Source: Arthrobacter sp. Soc17.1.1.1 (GTDB lineage Bacteria; Actinomycetota; Actinomycetes; Actinomycetales; Micrococcaceae). From it: a stretch of DNA of 64,000 bases. The DNA lies in the NCBI RefSeq assembly GCF_036867195.1, contig NZ_JBAJII010000001.1, positions 3,472,001 through 3,536,000 of the forward strand. The letters run 5' to 3'. Shown piece by piece: positions 32,532 through 39,262 of the stretch. The position numbers were made by a program, and so were the translations under genes. The notes beneath the pieces were generated by a model. That model worked only from the letters and a program-made list of their open reading frames with translations, did not search any database and was not told where the DNA came from. Numbering within the stretch: position 1 is the first letter of the stretch; every line of letters starts with the position of its first letter.

Positions 32532-33356
32532 TCAGAACGGGTCGAAGTGGGCACGCGGGAGCGAGCCGTTGAACCCGGCGACCATCCCGGCGGCGAGCAC
32601 ACGGACCTTGACGTTGCGGGCGTTGGACGCCCGGCGCAGCTTGTCGAAGGCGTCCTTCTGCGAGCAGCGGTCCTGGCCCATGATGATCCCCACGGCGAGG
32701 TCGATCTCGGTGCGCGACTGCAGGACGGCGCGGAGGTCCTCCTCCGTCGCGGCGTGCCGGGCCATGCGCACGGCCAGCTTCAGGGCCTGCGACGCCTGCA
32801 CCGCGAACGCGCGTGCCACCCGCCGGTAGTCGTCGGTGAACACGGATGCGTCCTCCGCGTACAGGTTGACGGCCGCGCGCGCCGATCCTTCGAGATCCAG
32901 CGGCAGGCAGAACATGGCACCGACGCCGCGTTCGGCGACATGCGCCATGAACCCGGGCCAGCGGTCCTCCGACCGGGTATCGCGGATGAACACCTCGCTG
33001 TGCACGCGCAGCGCGTGCAGGCACGGACCGTCGTCGTGCTCGTACTGGACCTCGTCCATGGAGCGTGCCTTCGCGTCGCTGCTGCCGACGGTCAGCTGCT
33101 CGTGCAGCGAGCGCTGCAGCGTGACGCCGCAGTACGTGTCACCGTCCTGGCCGAGGGTGTCGGCGGTGAACTCGGCGAGCTCCTGCAGGAACGCCCGGAC
33201 GTCGGGGTGGTCGACCAGCAGATCCTGGAGTCGCGCGGCGGCTTCCGCGGCCGGCAGGGCTTCGAGGTCCCGCGGGACCATGTGCAGGTGGGGCCCGGGA
33301 ACGCCGCTTCCGGCGGCCTCCAGGACGCCGGACAGTTCTTCGGGGATCTCCTCCAT
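32532..33356 (-). CDS. GAF - ANTAR domain regulator
   Basis: 274 residues. A GAF sensor domain covers about 45-190 (FLQELAEFTADTLGQDGD, DDGPCLHALRVHSEVFIRD, GVGAMFCLPLDLEGSARAAV). It is followed by an ANTAR RNA-binding domain at 205-265 (LRAVLQSRTEIDLAVGIIMG, DAFDKLRRASNARNVKVRVLA). It should act as a signal-dependent antiterminator on RNA, like the PAS-ANTAR protein encoded at 20332. The Gfo/Idh gene follows directly. The ligand of the GAF domain is unknown. Confidence 0.9.
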   Translation of the reverse strand: MEEIPEELSGVLEAAGSGVPGPHLHMVPRDLEALPAAEAAARLQDLLVDHPDVRAFLQELAEFTADTLGQDGDTYCGVTLQRSLHEQLTVGSSDAKARSMDEVQYEHDDGPCLHALRVHSEVFIRDTRSEDRWPGFMAHVAERGVGAMFCLPLDLEGSARAAVNLYAEDASVFTDDYRRVARAFAVQASQALKLAVRMARHAATEEDLRAVLQSRTEIDLAVGIIMGQDRCSQKDAFDKLRRASNARNVKVRVLAAGMVAGFNGSLPRAHFDPF

Positions 33357-33433
33357 GCGCGTTCCAGCCTCACCTCGGCACCGCGCGGAAATGCCGGTGT
33401 TTTTTGCCAGTGTACAAGAGGGCAGGGACGGTG

Positions 33434-34042
33434 CTATCCGGGATCCTGCGCCGCTGCGAGGCCCGTGACGAGCACGCGCCAGGACGCCGCGAGGCGGGCA
33501 TCGGACATGCCCCGGTGCTCCTGGAGGTGGAGCAGGAGCCCGGCATTGAGGAACGCGGCCAGCTGGTAGGCCGCGAGCTCCGGGTCCTGCACGCCCAGGT
33601 CACGCAGCAGCATGCCCAGATGCAGGCGGACGAGCTGCTGCGTGGGGTGCTCGGGGTCCGGTCCGCCCCGCTGCTCGGCGGCGCGGAGGATCTGCCCGTC
33701 GAGGAGCATCCGCCCGATGCTCGCCTCCCCGAAGGCGATGAGTCGCTCCAGCGGTTCGGCCCCCGGGCCGAGCGGGGGCGGGCCCGCCATGAAGGACTGC
33801 TGGAAGGAGCGCCCGGCCTCGTCCGCGAGGGCGTGCAGCAGGCCGGCGCGGCTGCCGAAGCGGCGGAAGACCGTCCCCTTGCCGACCCCGGCGCGCCGGG
33901 CGACGGCGTCCGTGGTCAGCTTCTCCGGCCCGCACGTGGCGACGATCTGCGCCGCGGCGTCGAGCAGCAGGCGCCGGTTGCGCGCCGCGTCGGTGCGCTC
34001 TCCGTCGTCGCCCGTGACTCGGAGCAATCCCTCGCCCTGCAT
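33434..34042 (-). CDS. TetR family transcriptional regulator
   Basis: 202 residues. It shows the TetR DNA-binding domain RRLLLDAAAQIVATCGPEKL, TTDAVARRAGVGKGTVFRRF, GSRAGLLHALA, then a helical ligand domain. It is divergent from the NADPH-dependent FMN reductase gene at 34156, and the dyad at 34069-34082 between them is the likely operator. This regulator-reductase pairing is common in actinobacteria and suggests a response to quinones or other electrophiles, which is inference. Confidence 0.92.
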   Translation of the reverse strand: MQGEGLLRVTGDDGERTDAARNRRLLLDAAAQIVATCGPEKLTTDAVARRAGVGKGTVFRRFGSRAGLLHALADEAGRSFQQSFMAGPPPLGPGAEPLERLIAFGEASIGRMLLDGQILRAAEQRGGPDPEHPTQQLVRLHLGMLLRDLGVQDPELAAYQLAAFLNAGLLLHLQEHRGMSDARLAASWRVLVTGLAAAQDPG

Positions 34043-34068
34043 GCCGCCACTATAGCCGCGGAATAAAA

Positions 34069-34082
34069 CGGACCGTGGTCCG
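34069..34082. promoter_or_regulatory. TetR operator upstream of the FMN reductase gene
   Basis: Inverted repeat CGGACC-GT-GGTCCG in the 113-bp gap between the divergent TetR (start 34042) and reductase (start 34156) genes. An A-rich stretch (ATAAAA) precedes it, and a possible -10 lies on either side, so one operator could control both directions. Confidence 0.6.
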
Positions 34083-34155
34083 CTTAAGCTCTTCGGATGC
34101 GATCATCGCGCCCCTGTCAGCACCGACCTACGGTCACCCAACCTCGGGAGTATTC

Positions 34156-34716
34156 ATGTCCACCACGATCCTCACCCTCGTCGGCAGCCTGCGGGAGGGC
34201 TCCATCAACCGCCAGCTGGCCGAGGCCGCCGCCGAGCATGCGCCCGCCGCCGTCGAGGTGGTCGGCTTCGACGCCCTCAGCGACATCCCGTTCTACAACG
34301 AGGACATCGACAACGACACCGACCGCCCGAAGGCCGCGGACGATCTCCGCGCCGCCGCGGCCGACGCCGACGCCATCCTCCTCGTCTCCCCCGAGTACAA
34401 CGGCACCATGCCGGCCGTGCTCAAGAACGCCATCGACTGGCTGTCCCGCCCCTACGGCACAGGCGCCCTCTCGGGCAAGCCCGCAGCCGTGATCGGTTCC
34501 GCCTTCGGCCAGTACGGCGGAGTCTGGGCGCACGACGAGGCCCGCCGCGCCCTCGGTGTCGCCGGCGCCACCGTCGTCGACGACGCCAAGCTGTCCATCG
34601 GTGGCTCGATCACGCGCTTCGCCGAGCTCCACCCGAAGGACGACGCCGAGGTGGCCGGCGCCGTCACCGACGTGCTGAACGCCCTCGCAGGAGCGACCAC
34701 ACCCGTCGCGGCCTAG
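34156..34716 (+). CDS. NADPH-dependent FMN reductase / quinone reductase
   Basis: 186 residues with flavodoxin-like fold. The FMN phosphate-binding loop is GSLREGSINRQLA near the N-terminus, and the family motif is LLVSPEYNGTMPAVLKNAID, followed by SGKPAAVIGSAFGQYGG. It reduces FMN or quinones with NADPH in the cytosol, often as protection from redox-cycling compounds. The start ATG at 34156 follows GGGAG. A very strong hairpin terminator lies downstream. It is controlled most likely by the divergent TetR. Confidence 0.93.
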   Translation: MSTTILTLVGSLREGSINRQLAEAAAEHAPAAVEVVGFDALSDIPFYNEDIDNDTDRPKAADDLRAAAADADAILLVSPEYNGTMPAVLKNAIDWLSRPYGTGALSGKPAAVIGSAFGQYGGVWAHDEARRALGVAGATVVDDAKLSIGGSITRFAELHPKDDAEVAGAVTDVLNALAGATTPVAA

Positions 34717-34771
34717 TCCGGCCCGGCTCCGGCCGGGTCCGCGCGGACTGAGCGATCCGCACGAATGAAGT

Positions 34772-34816
34772 GAACGGCACGACGCCGGCGCACCGGGCGC
34801 CGGCGTCGTGCCGTTC
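34772..34816. terminator. Perfect 20-bp hairpin terminator
   Basis: GAACGGCACGACGCCGGCGC (34772-34791), loop ACCGG, and the exact complement (34797-34816). It lies 56 bp after the reductase stop at 34716 and 71 bp from the end of the convergent small gene (34887). It can serve both strands. Beyond it, 34817-34870 is pyrimidine-rich with repeated CCTGTCCGGT words. Confidence 0.85.
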
Positions 34817-34886
34817 CTGTCTGCTGTCCGGTCCTGTCCCCTCCTGTCCGGTCCTGCCGGTGTCCGTCGGAGTCGGGGAAGGGCGG

Positions 34887-35075
34887 TCAGTGCCAGAGGC
34901 TGTCGGCCCAGACGGCGTCACGCAGGTAGTCCTGCGCCGGTCCGATCTCCCAGAGCTGGCCCTGCGGCTCCAGCACGCCGTCGTTCTGCATGGACTCGAT
35001 GTCCTCCGACGAGCAGCCGAGCACCGCCGAGAGGTCGGCATCGGCGGCCAGCACGATGGTGTTCCTTGCGTTCAT
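34887..35075 (-). CDS. 62-residue small protein in the SpaB_C / repeat-peptide locus
   Basis: Reads MNARNTIVLAADADLSAVLG, then CSSEDIESMQNDGVLEPQGQ and LWEIGPAQDYLRDAVWADSL ending in WH. The start ATG at 35075 is seven bases after AAGGA. It lies 58 bp after the SpaB_C-type gene on the same strand and is acidic (pI clearly low) with one Cys and three Trp near the C-terminus. There is no signal peptide. I do not recognise the family. It may be a RiPP-type substrate or leader-containing peptide, or a small partner protein of the SpaB_C enzyme. The longer frame to 35168 overlaps that gene's end and is not supported. Confidence 0.6.
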   Translation of the reverse strand: MNARNTIVLAADADLSAVLGCSSEDIESMQNDGVLEPQGQLWEIGPAQDYLRDAVWADSLWH

Positions 35076-35133
35076 GATGCAGTCCTTCGCTCGTGGTTCT
35101 GGGAGGCCGGCCGACAGGGGCACGGGCCATCGT

Positions 35134-36084
35134 TCAGGAGGTGGGCCTGGGATTCCACGTCCGCGCATACAGTCCCAGTGCCGCCTCCTCGCGGGCGACG
35201 AACCCGAGGCGGTTGAGGGCCATGTGCGCCTGATACACCGTGAGGTGCTGCGCGCTGCGGCTCACACGGACCTTGTCCGCGCGGTACAGGTAGGTGTCGA
35301 GGGCCCGGAACCAGCGGCGTCGCCAGTTCTGCACCGCCGACTCCGAGGCGGTGGCCGCCATGAGGGCATGGAACCCGGTGGCCTTGGAGGCGACCTGCGC
35401 CGTCATCGCCTCGCGTACCCCGGAGGCACGCGGGCCGACGTCGGCGGTGCAGGTGCGCAGGTGGCCGTCCCAGTAGAAATCCCAGGTGAGGCGACGGCGG
35501 TCCGGCCACCCCGCGGAGCGGGGACCGCGCATCATGCTCTGCGCGGCATCGAAGAGCACCAGGGCGCCCAGCGCCGAGCGGCTCTGCATGCGGGGGAAGC
35601 GCTGGTTGGCCCAGATGGCCAGCTCCGAGCTGAGCTCGAAGACCTCCTCGGCGAGGTGGAGGCCCTCCACGCCGCCGTACTTCACGAGATTGGCCTCGAG
35701 CTGGGGGTCGGCCGGCTCGTGGCCGCCGGAGTAGTAGGTGTTGCTGGCCGGTGCGGTGATGTGCTGGCGCACCACGAGCAGCGGCAGCGTGCGGGCGCTG
35801 CGGGCCTGGAGCGCCCTCTGGAACGCGCGGAGGCGGTCGAGGACCCGGGGGTGCGCGTGGATGCTCAGCCGGATCTGGCTGACGACCCCCGTCGAGGGGT
35901 CCTCGTACCGGCTGAAATACCAGCGCTTGGCGCCGAGCGCCTGTGCCTGCGCCACCAGCGGGGTGACCAGCTCTTCGATGATGCCGTCCGCTACATCGAA
36001 GCCACCCGTCGAGAGGGAGAGATGCCACCACTGAGTGCTGACGACCGTTCGTGAGGCGGTTCGAACGGCGGTCACCTGGCTCAT
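35134..36084 (-). CDS. Stand-alone SpaB_C (thiopeptide/lanthipeptide-type biosynthesis) protein
   Basis: 316 residues, soluble. It matches the C-terminal domain of LanB dehydratases, also found alone in thiopeptide clusters. Features are a start QWWHLSLSTGGFD, then KRWYFSRYEDPSTG with the RY pair, QIRLSIHAHPRVLDRL, the motif KYGGVEGLHLAEEVFELSSE, and the end QAHMALNRLGFVAREEAAL. In NisB the equivalent Arg, Arg and His residues serve glutamate elimination; here an Arg in SRYED, an Arg in IRLS and the His in AHMALNR occupy similar places. The large glutamylation domain is absent, so full dehydration alone is not expected. The start ATG at 36084 follows AAGGAGAGAG. It lies downstream of the repeat-peptide gene and upstream of the 62-residue gene. 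Confidence 0.82.
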   Translation of the reverse strand: MSQVTAVRTASRTVVSTQWWHLSLSTGGFDVADGIIEELVTPLVAQAQALGAKRWYFSRYEDPSTGVVSQIRLSIHAHPRVLDRLRAFQRALQARSARTLPLLVVRQHITAPASNTYYSGGHEPADPQLEANLVKYGGVEGLHLAEEVFELSSELAIWANQRFPRMQSRSALGALVLFDAAQSMMRGPRSAGWPDRRRLTWDFYWDGHLRTCTADVGPRASGVREAMTAQVASKATGFHALMAATASESAVQNWRRRWFRALDTYLYRADKVRVSRSAQHLTVYQAHMALNRLGFVAREEAALGLYARTWNPRPTS

Positions 36085-36170
36085 GGCTCTCTCCTTCAGG
36101 GTCTGTGATCACCCCCGCTGGGGCGGGCTCTCGGGGGGAGGATCCGGGCTCTAGTCCGGAGTCTCCCCGT

Positions 36171-36311
36171 CTACTTCGGCCAGTCCCAGCTGCCTGCCGT
36201 GATCTGGCCCTTGGGCCAGTCCCAGCTGCCTGCGTGGACCGACTGCTGTGCCGGCGCCACAGCTGCCCCCACGATCAGCAGGCCCGCAAGTACGCCGAGT
36301 ACCTTCTTCAT
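36171..36311 (-). CDS. Secreted 46-residue peptide with duplicated AGSWDWPK
   Basis: Starts at ATG 36311, five bases after AGGAAGGA. The N-terminus MKKVLGVLAGLLIVGAAVAP is a Sec signal peptide with a likely cleavage at VHA / GSW. The mature part reads GSWDWPK-GQITA-GSWDWPK and then stops. So the protein consists of a signal sequence plus two identical heptapeptides, each preceded by an alanine site. The duplicated DNA (20 bp) is identical except for synonymous wobble at the final Pro. Next to a SpaB_C enzyme and a LuxR-type regulator, it looks like an exported signalling peptide or RiPP precursor. No homology-based assignment was possible. Confidence 0.75.
   Translation of the reverse strand: MKKVLGVLAGLLIVGAAVAPAQQSVHAGSWDWPKGQITAGSWDWPK
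36178..36233. repeat. 20-bp direct repeat inside the AGSWDWPK peptide gene
   Basis: GGCCAGTCCCAGCTGCCTGC at 36178-36197 and again at 36214-36233, 36 bp from start to start, so exactly 12 codons apart. Each copy encodes the SWDWP core on the minus strand. The gap encodes GQIT plus flanking residues. Confidence 0.85.
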
Positions 36312-36687
36312 CGCGATCCTTCCTGGCCCGTTCCCGGGAGGTCGAGCTGTGGTGCGCTGCTGGTCAGCAGCGCCCGGAGTCCCTGCGGGTCTCCCCTGGC
36401 GGGGCTTCCCTGCGGGCCGGCTCACCCAGAATGTCGGCCGCCGGGAGGCGGTGTCCAGCGGTACGGGTGGCCGTTTGTGGACATGGCGCGAACAGGACGC
36501 GGACGCGTCCGCGGCGCTGCTGGTACGCTGCTTCGCAGTCGGGAAATCCGCGGAACGGCGGGTCTGGACGGCGTCTTCGGTCTCGCGAAATTGCCAGCCT
36601 CCCTGATCTGTCATTAACTGGACATGTCATGTTTTTCGCTTCGTGAGGATGCCGCTACCGCACCGGTGGCCCGGACAAGGACTGCTC
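36312..36687. promoter_or_regulatory. 376-bp control region between the repeat-peptide operon and the LuxR-type regulator
   Basis: No credible gene is seen. It contains a 16-bp perfect palindrome, CGCGGACGCGTCCGCG (36498-36513). Close to the regulator is a less GC-rich stretch with overlapping dyads: TGTC-(8 nt)-GACA (36609-36624) and the palindrome GACATGTC (36621-36628). The latter cluster is a candidate LuxR-type binding site controlling both directions. The region is long for this dense genome. Confidence 0.5.
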
Positions 36688-37656
36688 ATGCTGGACGCCA
36701 CGTCGCTCGAGGTATACCGCTACGCCGTCGGGCATCCCGGCTGGACGCGTGCCGAGGCGTCGGACGCCCTGGGCCTGACCCTGCGCCGCATCGAGGCTGC
36801 CATCGCCGAACTCTCCGACCGACGGCTGCTCAGCCCCGAGGCGGGACGGCCGGACGGCCTCGTGGCGGTATCGCCCGATGTCGCCCTCGCGGACCTCGTG
36901 GACGCCGACGAACGCTCCCTCCAGGACCTCAAGGCACGCATCAGCAGCCAGCGACGCGAGCTCTCCAGCCTCCTGCCCACCTTCCTCGAAGCACGCAAGA
37001 GCGTTCTCGCCAGCACCTCCGTGGAGACGCTCGAGGACCCCCACCTCATCCACCGGGTGCTCATCGACTACGGGCGGGACGTCACCGAGAAGGTCTACAT
37101 CGCGCAGCCCGGCCAGGGCTCGACGGCGGACGTCCACGAGGAGAGCATCCGCAAGGATCTCGAGCTGCTGGAGAACGGTGTGCGACGCCGGACCCTGTAC
37201 GACACGAGCCTGCGTGACCACGTACCCACCCGCAGGGCGGTCGAGGCGATCGCGGCCGGCGGGGGCGAGTTCGGCGTCCTCCCGTTCATCCCCCTGCGGA
37301 TGCTCATCTTCGACGAGAAGCTGGCGCTCGTGGGGCGTCAGCTCACGCGGGAGGACAAGGCCGCGCTGGTCATCAGGGACTCCAGCCTGATCAACATCTT
37401 CACCCTCCTGTTCGACGTCGCCTGGGAGATCAGCGAGTCGTTCCTCGCACCCGAGCGCGTCGAGTCGCCCCTGAGCAGCCTGCAGCGCTCGATCATCCAG
37501 GGGCTGGCCAACGGCCTGTCCGACGAGTCGATCGCCCGGCGCCTGGACATCAACGTGAGGACGTGCCGACGGCACATCGCCTGGATGCTGGACACCCTGC
37601 GCGCCGACAGCCGCTTCCAGGCCGCGCTGAAGGCACGTGACGCGGGCTGGGTCTAG
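36688..37656 (+). CDS. TrmB-like / LuxR-type transcriptional regulator
   Basis: 322 residues. Residues about 1-60 form a TrmB-like winged helix (TSLEVYRYAVGHPGWTRAEA, GLTLRRIEAAIAELSDRRLL). A coiled segment follows (LKARISSQRRELSSLLPTFL), then a middle domain (about 110-245, with PTRRAVEAIAAGGGEFGVLP and MLIFDEKLALV) of the type that senses a ligand. A LuxR helix-turn-helix closes the protein at 258-320 (LQRSIIQGLANGLSDESIAR, RLDINVRTCRRHIAWMLD). There is no receiver or AHL domain. The start ATG at 36688 is six bases after AAGGA. It is divergent from the secreted repeat peptide, so a peptide-responsive regulator is a reasonable hypothesis. Confidence 0.82.
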   Translation: MLDATSLEVYRYAVGHPGWTRAEASDALGLTLRRIEAAIAELSDRRLLSPEAGRPDGLVAVSPDVALADLVDADERSLQDLKARISSQRRELSSLLPTFLEARKSVLASTSVETLEDPHLIHRVLIDYGRDVTEKVYIAQPGQGSTADVHEESIRKDLELLENGVRRRTLYDTSLRDHVPTRRAVEAIAAGGGEFGVLPFIPLRMLIFDEKLALVGRQLTREDKAALVIRDSSLINIFTLLFDVAWEISESFLAPERVESPLSSLQRSIIQGLANGLSDESIARRLDINVRTCRRHIAWMLDTLRADSRFQAALKARDAGWV

Positions 37657-37688
37657 GACCGCCGCAACGCACTCCTGTGCAACACCTG

Positions 37689-37726
37689 TTGCCTGACGGT
37701 GAACCCCCGCCTAGACTCTGGGCGTG
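37689..37726 (+). promoter_or_regulatory. Promoter of a leaderless aminotransferase gene
   Basis: TTGCCT (37689-37694), 17-bp spacer, TAGACT (37712-37717), then six bases to the GTG start codon at 37724. Transcription is expected to begin at or next to the GTG, so the mRNA has no leader. There is no Shine-Dalgarno sequence. Confidence 0.65.
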
Positions 37727-39028
37727 ACGTCCTCCAGCGAAGCCCCCGCCGACCTCCTGCCCGCCGAGACCGAAGCAGCCCTCGAACGGGCCGTCGACTC
37801 CGCCAACCGGCACGATGCGCTGTTCTCCGTGCGGGCAGCGAACATCAAGCAGTCCGCGGTGCGCGACGTCTTCGACATCTCCATCCGCCCGGGGCTCGTG
37901 TCCCTGGCCGGCGGGAGCCCGTACCTGAAGTCCCTCCCGCTCGAGGACCTCGGACGGACCGCCCAGAAGATCATCGCCGAGCACGGCCTCGAGGCCCTGC
38001 AGTACGGCGGCGGCCAGGGCATGGAGGAGCTGCGCCGGCTGGTGTGCGAGGTCATGGCGGCCGAGGGCATCGAGGGCGCCAGCCCGGAGGACGTCGTGAT
38101 CACCACCGGCTCGCAGTCGGCCCAGGACGTCGCGGCCAAGGTGTTCTGCAACCCGGGCGACGTGATCCTCTGCGAGGACCCCACCTACGTGGGCGCCCTC
38201 AACACCTTCGAGGCCTACGAGGTGGACGTCGTCACCATCCCCATGGACGACGCCGGACTGATCCCGGACGAGCTGGAACGCACCATCGCCGACCTCGAGG
38301 CCCAGGGCCGCGCCATCAAGCTGCTCTACACGATCCCCAGCTTCAACAACCCGAGCGGCATCACGATGGCAGCCGACCGCCGCCAGCGCGTGGTCGACAT
38401 CTGCCGTGCGCACAACATCCTCGTCCTCGAGGACAACCCCTACGGCATGCTGCGCTTCGACGGCGAACCGCTGGAGCCCATGCGCGCGGGCAACCCCGAC
38501 GACGTCATCTACCTGGGCTCCTTCTCGAAGATCTTCGCGCCCGGCGTGCGGCTCGGCTGGGCTCTGGTGCCCAGGCACCTCTACCGCCGGTTCTACCTCG
38601 CCTGCGAGGCCGTGGTGCTCTGCCCGTCGCCGCTCACCCAGATGCTCGTGACCGCCTACCTCACGGACTACGACTGGCGGGGCCACCTCCACTCGATGCG
38701 TGACCTCTACCGCGAGCGGTGCGACGCGATGCTCGGGGCGCTCGCGGAGGAACTGCCCGACGGCGTGCACTGGACCACCCCCGACGGAGGGTTCTTCGTC
38801 TGGGTCACCCTCCCCGAGGGCATTGACACCTACCCGCTGCTCTACACGGCCATCGACGCCGGTGTCGTGTTCATCCCCGGCGCCGCGTTCACGCCGTCCG
38901 ACGAGCCGTCCAACAAGCTCCGCCTGGCCTTCAGCGCCGTCTCCCCCGAGGACATCGTCGAGGGCGTGCGGCGCCTCGCGCCGATCCTGCGGACGGCGAT
39001 CGAGGAGAACCGGAGCGCGTCCGTCTGA
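37724..39028 (+). CDS. PLP-dependent aminotransferase (class I/II, LysN/2-aminoadipate type)
   Basis: 434 residues from GTG 37724. It is a fold-type I aminotransferase with SLAGGSPYLKSLPLEDLG near the N-terminus, YGGGQGMEELRR, VVITTGSQSAQDVAAK, the Asn and Tyr of SFNNPSG and DNPYGML, and the PLP lysine in YLGSFSKIFAPGVRLGW. The arrangement is that of the 2-aminoadipate / aromatic and branched-chain aminotransferase subgroup. The amino donor and acceptor are not certain. It is convergent with a small membrane protein gene. It probably shares no transcript with the LuxR-type regulator upstream because it has its own promoter. Confidence 0.92.
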   Translation: MTSSSEAPADLLPAETEAALERAVDSANRHDALFSVRAANIKQSAVRDVFDISIRPGLVSLAGGSPYLKSLPLEDLGRTAQKIIAEHGLEALQYGGGQGMEELRRLVCEVMAAEGIEGASPEDVVITTGSQSAQDVAAKVFCNPGDVILCEDPTYVGALNTFEAYEVDVVTIPMDDAGLIPDELERTIADLEAQGRAIKLLYTIPSFNNPSGITMAADRRQRVVDICRAHNILVLEDNPYGMLRFDGEPLEPMRAGNPDDVIYLGSFSKIFAPGVRLGWALVPRHLYRRFYLACEAVVLCPSPLTQMLVTAYLTDYDWRGHLHSMRDLYRERCDAMLGALAEELPDGVHWTTPDGGFFVWVTLPEGIDTYPLLYTAIDAGVVFIPGAAFTPSDEPSNKLRLAFSAVSPEDIVEGVRRLAPILRTAIEENRSASV

Positions 39029-39031
39029 CCG

Positions 39032-39253
39032 CTACCGCGGCGGGCGTCGCCGCTGGCGCAGCGTCACCGCGAGGGAGATGAGCGCGGCGACGATCAGCAG
39101 GATCGACAGCCTGGCCACCGTGCCCAGCCCGGGGAAGGCCGCCTGCAGGACGATCGACGCGACGAACCCGAGCAGCACCACGAGCAGGAGCCTGTTCAGC
39201 GGGTAGCGCGGGCGCGGCCGCCGGGGACCGTCGCCGGGAAGGGGCTGGTTCAT
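39032..39253 (-). CDS. Small two-helix membrane protein
   Basis: 73 residues: an Arg/Pro-rich N-terminus (PRRPRPRYPLNR), helix 1 LLLVVLLGFVASIVLQAAF, a short loop PGLGT, helix 2 ARLSILLIVAALISLAVTL and a basic tail RQRRRPPR. The function is unknown. It is 10 bp upstream of the E2 gene's stop on the same strand, so it may be the last cistron of the 2-oxoacid dehydrogenase operon. Its own ribosome binding site is weak. Confidence 0.65.
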   Translation of the reverse strand: MNQPLPGDGPRRPRPRYPLNRLLLVVLLGFVASIVLQAAFPGLGTVARLSILLIVAALISLAVTLRQRRRPPR

Positions 39254-39262
39254 GAGCCCACC

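Noticed and set aside
34817..34870. Repeated CCTGTCCGGT words after the strong terminator
   Set aside because: Short, irregular and pyrimidine-rich; not a CRISPR array (no spacers or repeat periodicity) and no gene.
36364..36630. Minus-strand frame of 88 residues in the control region of the LuxR-type locus
   Set aside because: No ribosome binding site, strongly Arg/Pro-biased composition; the region is better read as non-coding control DNA.
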